Source of the DNA: an uncultured Anaerolineae bacterium
GTDB taxonomy: Bacteria > Chloroflexota > Anaerolineae > Anaerolineales > Villigracilaceae
Length of the DNA stretch: 6,138 bases
NCBI GenBank assembly: GCA_903882765.1
Contig: CAIRYE010000477.1
Coordinates: 1 to 6,138 of the forward strand
Direction of reading: 5' to 3'
Under the pieces are notes generated by a model. It was not told the DNA's origin and did no database searches. It saw only the letters and a program-made list of their open reading frames with translations. The translations under genes and the position numbers were made by a program. Of this stretch, positions 4,335 to 6,138 are shown one piece after another; the stretch's first letter is position 1, and every line of letters starts with the position of its first letter.

Positions 4335-6138
4335 ATGGGCGATTATATTTTTCGCGGAACGTTAAAGGACCTTGATCCTGAAGTTTATGAACTTACCCAG
4401 CTTGAAGAAGAAAGACAAGCCAGAAAGATCATCCTGATCGCTTCTGAAAGTCAAGCACCCCTCGCGGTGCGGGAAGCCATGGGTTCAGCTTTTCAGAACA
4501 TTTATTCCGAAGGCTACCCCGATGATGAAATGCGGGCGATGGCTGAAAAAGACATCCTCGATTATCCAAATAGACTTTCCAATTACCGCCGCTACTCAGA
4601 CCCACGCTACTACAAGGGCGTGGAATACGCTGATGTGGTTGAAAGCTTGGCAATTCGCCGCTGCGCGGAAGTATTCGCAGCCAACGGTGTAAGCGCGGAT
4701 AAGATCTTCGTCAACGTTCAAGCTCTAAGCGGCGCGCCGGCTAACAACGCGGTTTACCAAGCCCTGATCAATATTGGCGATACCGTTATGGGTCTCAACT
4801 TGCTGCACGGCGGCCACCTCAGCCATGGATCTTCGGTAAATCGCAGCGGTAAGTGGTTCAAGGCGGTTCATTATGCCATCGACGAAACCGAAAAACTCGA
4901 TTACGACAAAATTATGGCTATGGCACTGGAACACAAACCAAAATTGCTCATTGCCGGCTTCTCTTCTTATTCCTTCGTACCCGATTGGAAGAAATTCCGT
5001 GAAATTGCCGACGCGGTTGGCGCTTATTTGCTAGCGGATATCAGCCACATCGGTGGTTTGGTCGCAGGCGGAGTGGTTCCCTCCCCCATTGGCTTTGCCC
5101 ATGTGGTGATGTCGACCACCCACAAAAGCCTCGACGGCCCCCGCGGTGCGATCCTTATGACCACCGATGCCGCCATCTCCAAGAAGATCGACAAAGCTGT
5201 CTTCCCTGGCGAGCAGGGTGGCCCTCACGTCCATATCTTCGCGGCTTTAGCGCTCACTTTCAAACTTGCAAAAACAGAACAGTTCCGCAAATTACAAGCG
5301 CAAACCCTCAAGAATGCCCAAGCAATGGTCGATCAGTTCACCAAGCGAGGCTTGCGTGTTCCCTTTGGCGGCACCAACACCCATCTTATCAATGTCGATT
5401 GCACCAGCATCAAGGGTGAAGATGGCACTTCCCTCAGCGGCGACCAAGCTGCCCGCATCCTCGATAATGCCGGTATTGTCGTCAATCGCAACACCATCCC
5501 AGGTGATAAAAACTCGCAGGATCCCAGCGGTATTCGCTTAGGCACCCCGTGGATCACCCAGCGCGGCTTTGATGAAGCCAAAAGCGCCCAACTTGCCGAT
5601 CTTATGTCAGACTTGCTGTTAGCCTGCGCACCCCATAGCGTAGATACGGTGCACAAAGGCAAAGCTCGCCGCGCCAAGGTAGATTTCAAAGTATTCAATG
5701 ATGTAAAGAACAAAGTGCGCGCTCTTGTTGAAAGCAGTGGCGCAGATTTCACTTACACCAAACATAGTTACCCCCACTTTTTCTATATTGATGACAACTC
5801 CGGCAGTGGTTTATTCAACCTCACCGGAAAACGCATCCGCCAATTCCTCGATTACATCATCCATGATGACATCAGCCAGATCAAAATTGGCTCTATGCTC
5901 AAATCAAAAGCCAGCACCCCCAACGGTGATGTAGACGTGACTGTATCTCAAGTTGGCGCTACCGAGTACCAGCTCTCTGTAGGCTCCGAAAAAGCGACTG
6001 CCTTTGCTACCTGGCTGCGCGACCTTTCAGATGGCTTTACCTCACTCAAACTCGATGGCAGCAAAGATTTCTCGCCCGCCCGCCTTCCTGGCCCCATCGC
6101 TGTGATGGATAGCAACGAAAAAGCAAAAGCAAGCGAGA
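4335..6138 (+). CDS. glyA: Serine hydroxymethyltransferase with GcvT-like C-terminal extension, cut by the right edge
   Basis: This frame is open for 601 codons to the window end. AGGAG at 4324-4328, 6 bp before ATG 4335, supports the start. SHMT interconverts serine and glycine using PLP and tetrahydrofolate. Residues 1 to about 432 are SHMT: IASES (35-39), SEGYP (58-62), YYKGVEYADVVE (92-103), HGGHLSHGS (158-166), Asp235 and His238 of DISH, PLP lysine Lys264 in TTHKSLDGPRG, FPGEQGGP (290-297) and the substrate-binding Arg401 in GIRLGTP. Oddities: about 26 extra residues between Glu59 and Tyr92, a phosphate loop reading NVQALSGAPAN (127-137) instead of the usual NVQP(H/Y)SGS(Q/P)AN, and Thr349 where GTDNH is usual. 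Typical SHMTs end near residue 415-430. Here at least 160 more residues follow, and 490-560 (SGLFNL, then GKRIRQFLDYIIHDDISQIK, then EYQLSV) resembles the N-terminal folate-binding region of GcvT. I infer a fusion, possibly handling methylene-tetrahydrofolate. The symbol applies to the SHMT part; a specialised paralogue is possible. Confidence 0.92.
   Translation, partial: MGDYIFRGTLKDLDPEVYELTQLEEERQARKIILIASESQAPLAVREAMGSAFQNIYSEGYPDDEMRAMAEKDILDYPNRLSNYRRYSDPRYYKGVEYADVVESLAIRRCAEVFAANGVSADKIFVNVQALSGAPANNAVYQALINIGDTVMGLNLLHGGHLSHGSSVNRSGKWFKAVHYAIDETEKLDYDKIMAMALEHKPKLLIAGFSSYSFVPDWKKFREIADAVGAYLLADISHIGGLVAGGVVPSPIGFAHVVMSTTHKSLDGPRGAILMTTDAAISKKIDKAVFPGEQGGPHVHIFAALALTFKLAKTEQFRKLQAQTLKNAQAMVDQFTKRGLRVPFGGTNTHLINVDCTSIKGEDGTSLSGDQAARILDNAGIVVNRNTIPGDKNSQDPSGIRLGTPWITQRGFDEAKSAQLADLMSDLLLACAPHSVDTVHKGKARRAKVDFKVFNDVKNKVRALVESSGADFTYTKHSYPHFFYIDDNSGSGLFNLTGKRIRQFLDYIIHDDISQIKIGSMLKSKASTPNGDVDVTVSQVGATEYQLSVGSEKATAFATWLRDLSDGFTSLKLDGSKDFSPARLPGPIAVMDSNEKAKASE

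Noticed and set aside
5333..5752. 139-codon open frame on the minus strand inside the SHMT gene
   Set aside because: The + strand frame here is clearly SHMT; the antisense translation is rich in Arg, Ser and Leu, has no recognisable motif and is a shadow of codon bias.

Overview
The window reads as ordinary chromosomal DNA from a free-living bacterium of moderate G+C. All recognisable genes lie on the + strand. My best guess is Chloroflexota, class Anaerolineae or a relative. The guess rests on the style of the proteins (a cyclic-nucleotide-domain protein fused to membrane and PH-like modules, and a serine hydroxymethyltransferase with a glycine-cleavage-T-like tail) and not on any marker gene, so it is tentative. 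No mobile element, CRISPR array, tRNA or rRNA was seen.

Layout: (1) positions 2-130 hold the C-terminal end of an unidentified gene cut by the left edge. (2) 131-408 is non-coding and carries a good sigma70-type promoter (329-357) and a palindrome in the predicted leader. (3) 409-2034 encodes a 541-residue membrane protein: a degenerate cNMP-binding-like domain followed by two copies of a module made of a transmembrane hairpin and a PH-like domain. (4) 2066-2593 is peptide deformylase (def). (5) 2659-3828 is recF. (6) 3866-4234 is a small single-domain cupin. (7) 4235-4334 is a compact regulatory region. (8) 4335 to the right edge is a glyA-type serine hydroxymethyltransferase, 601 codons and still open, with a divergent C-terminal extension.

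Gaps of 31, 65 and 37 bp without clear terminators suggest that the membrane protein, def, recF and cupin genes are co-transcribed from the promoter at 329-357. The operon mixes membrane sensing (inferred), protein maturation, DNA repair and an unknown cupin activity, so it looks like a housekeeping cluster and not one pathway. The SHMT gene starts its own unit: a TTGACC-17 bp-TACAAT promoter, a CRP/FNR-like dyad centred about 42 bp upstream of the predicted start of transcription, and a GntR-like dyad over that start.

The most interesting object is the right-hand gene. It keeps the PLP lysine and most SHMT landmarks, but has about 26 extra residues in the loop that normally reaches the neighbouring active site, a changed phosphate-binding loop, and a tail resembling the folate-binding domain of GcvT. 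It could be a one-carbon enzyme that couples two tetrahydrofolate-using activities, or a repurposed SHMT paralogue.
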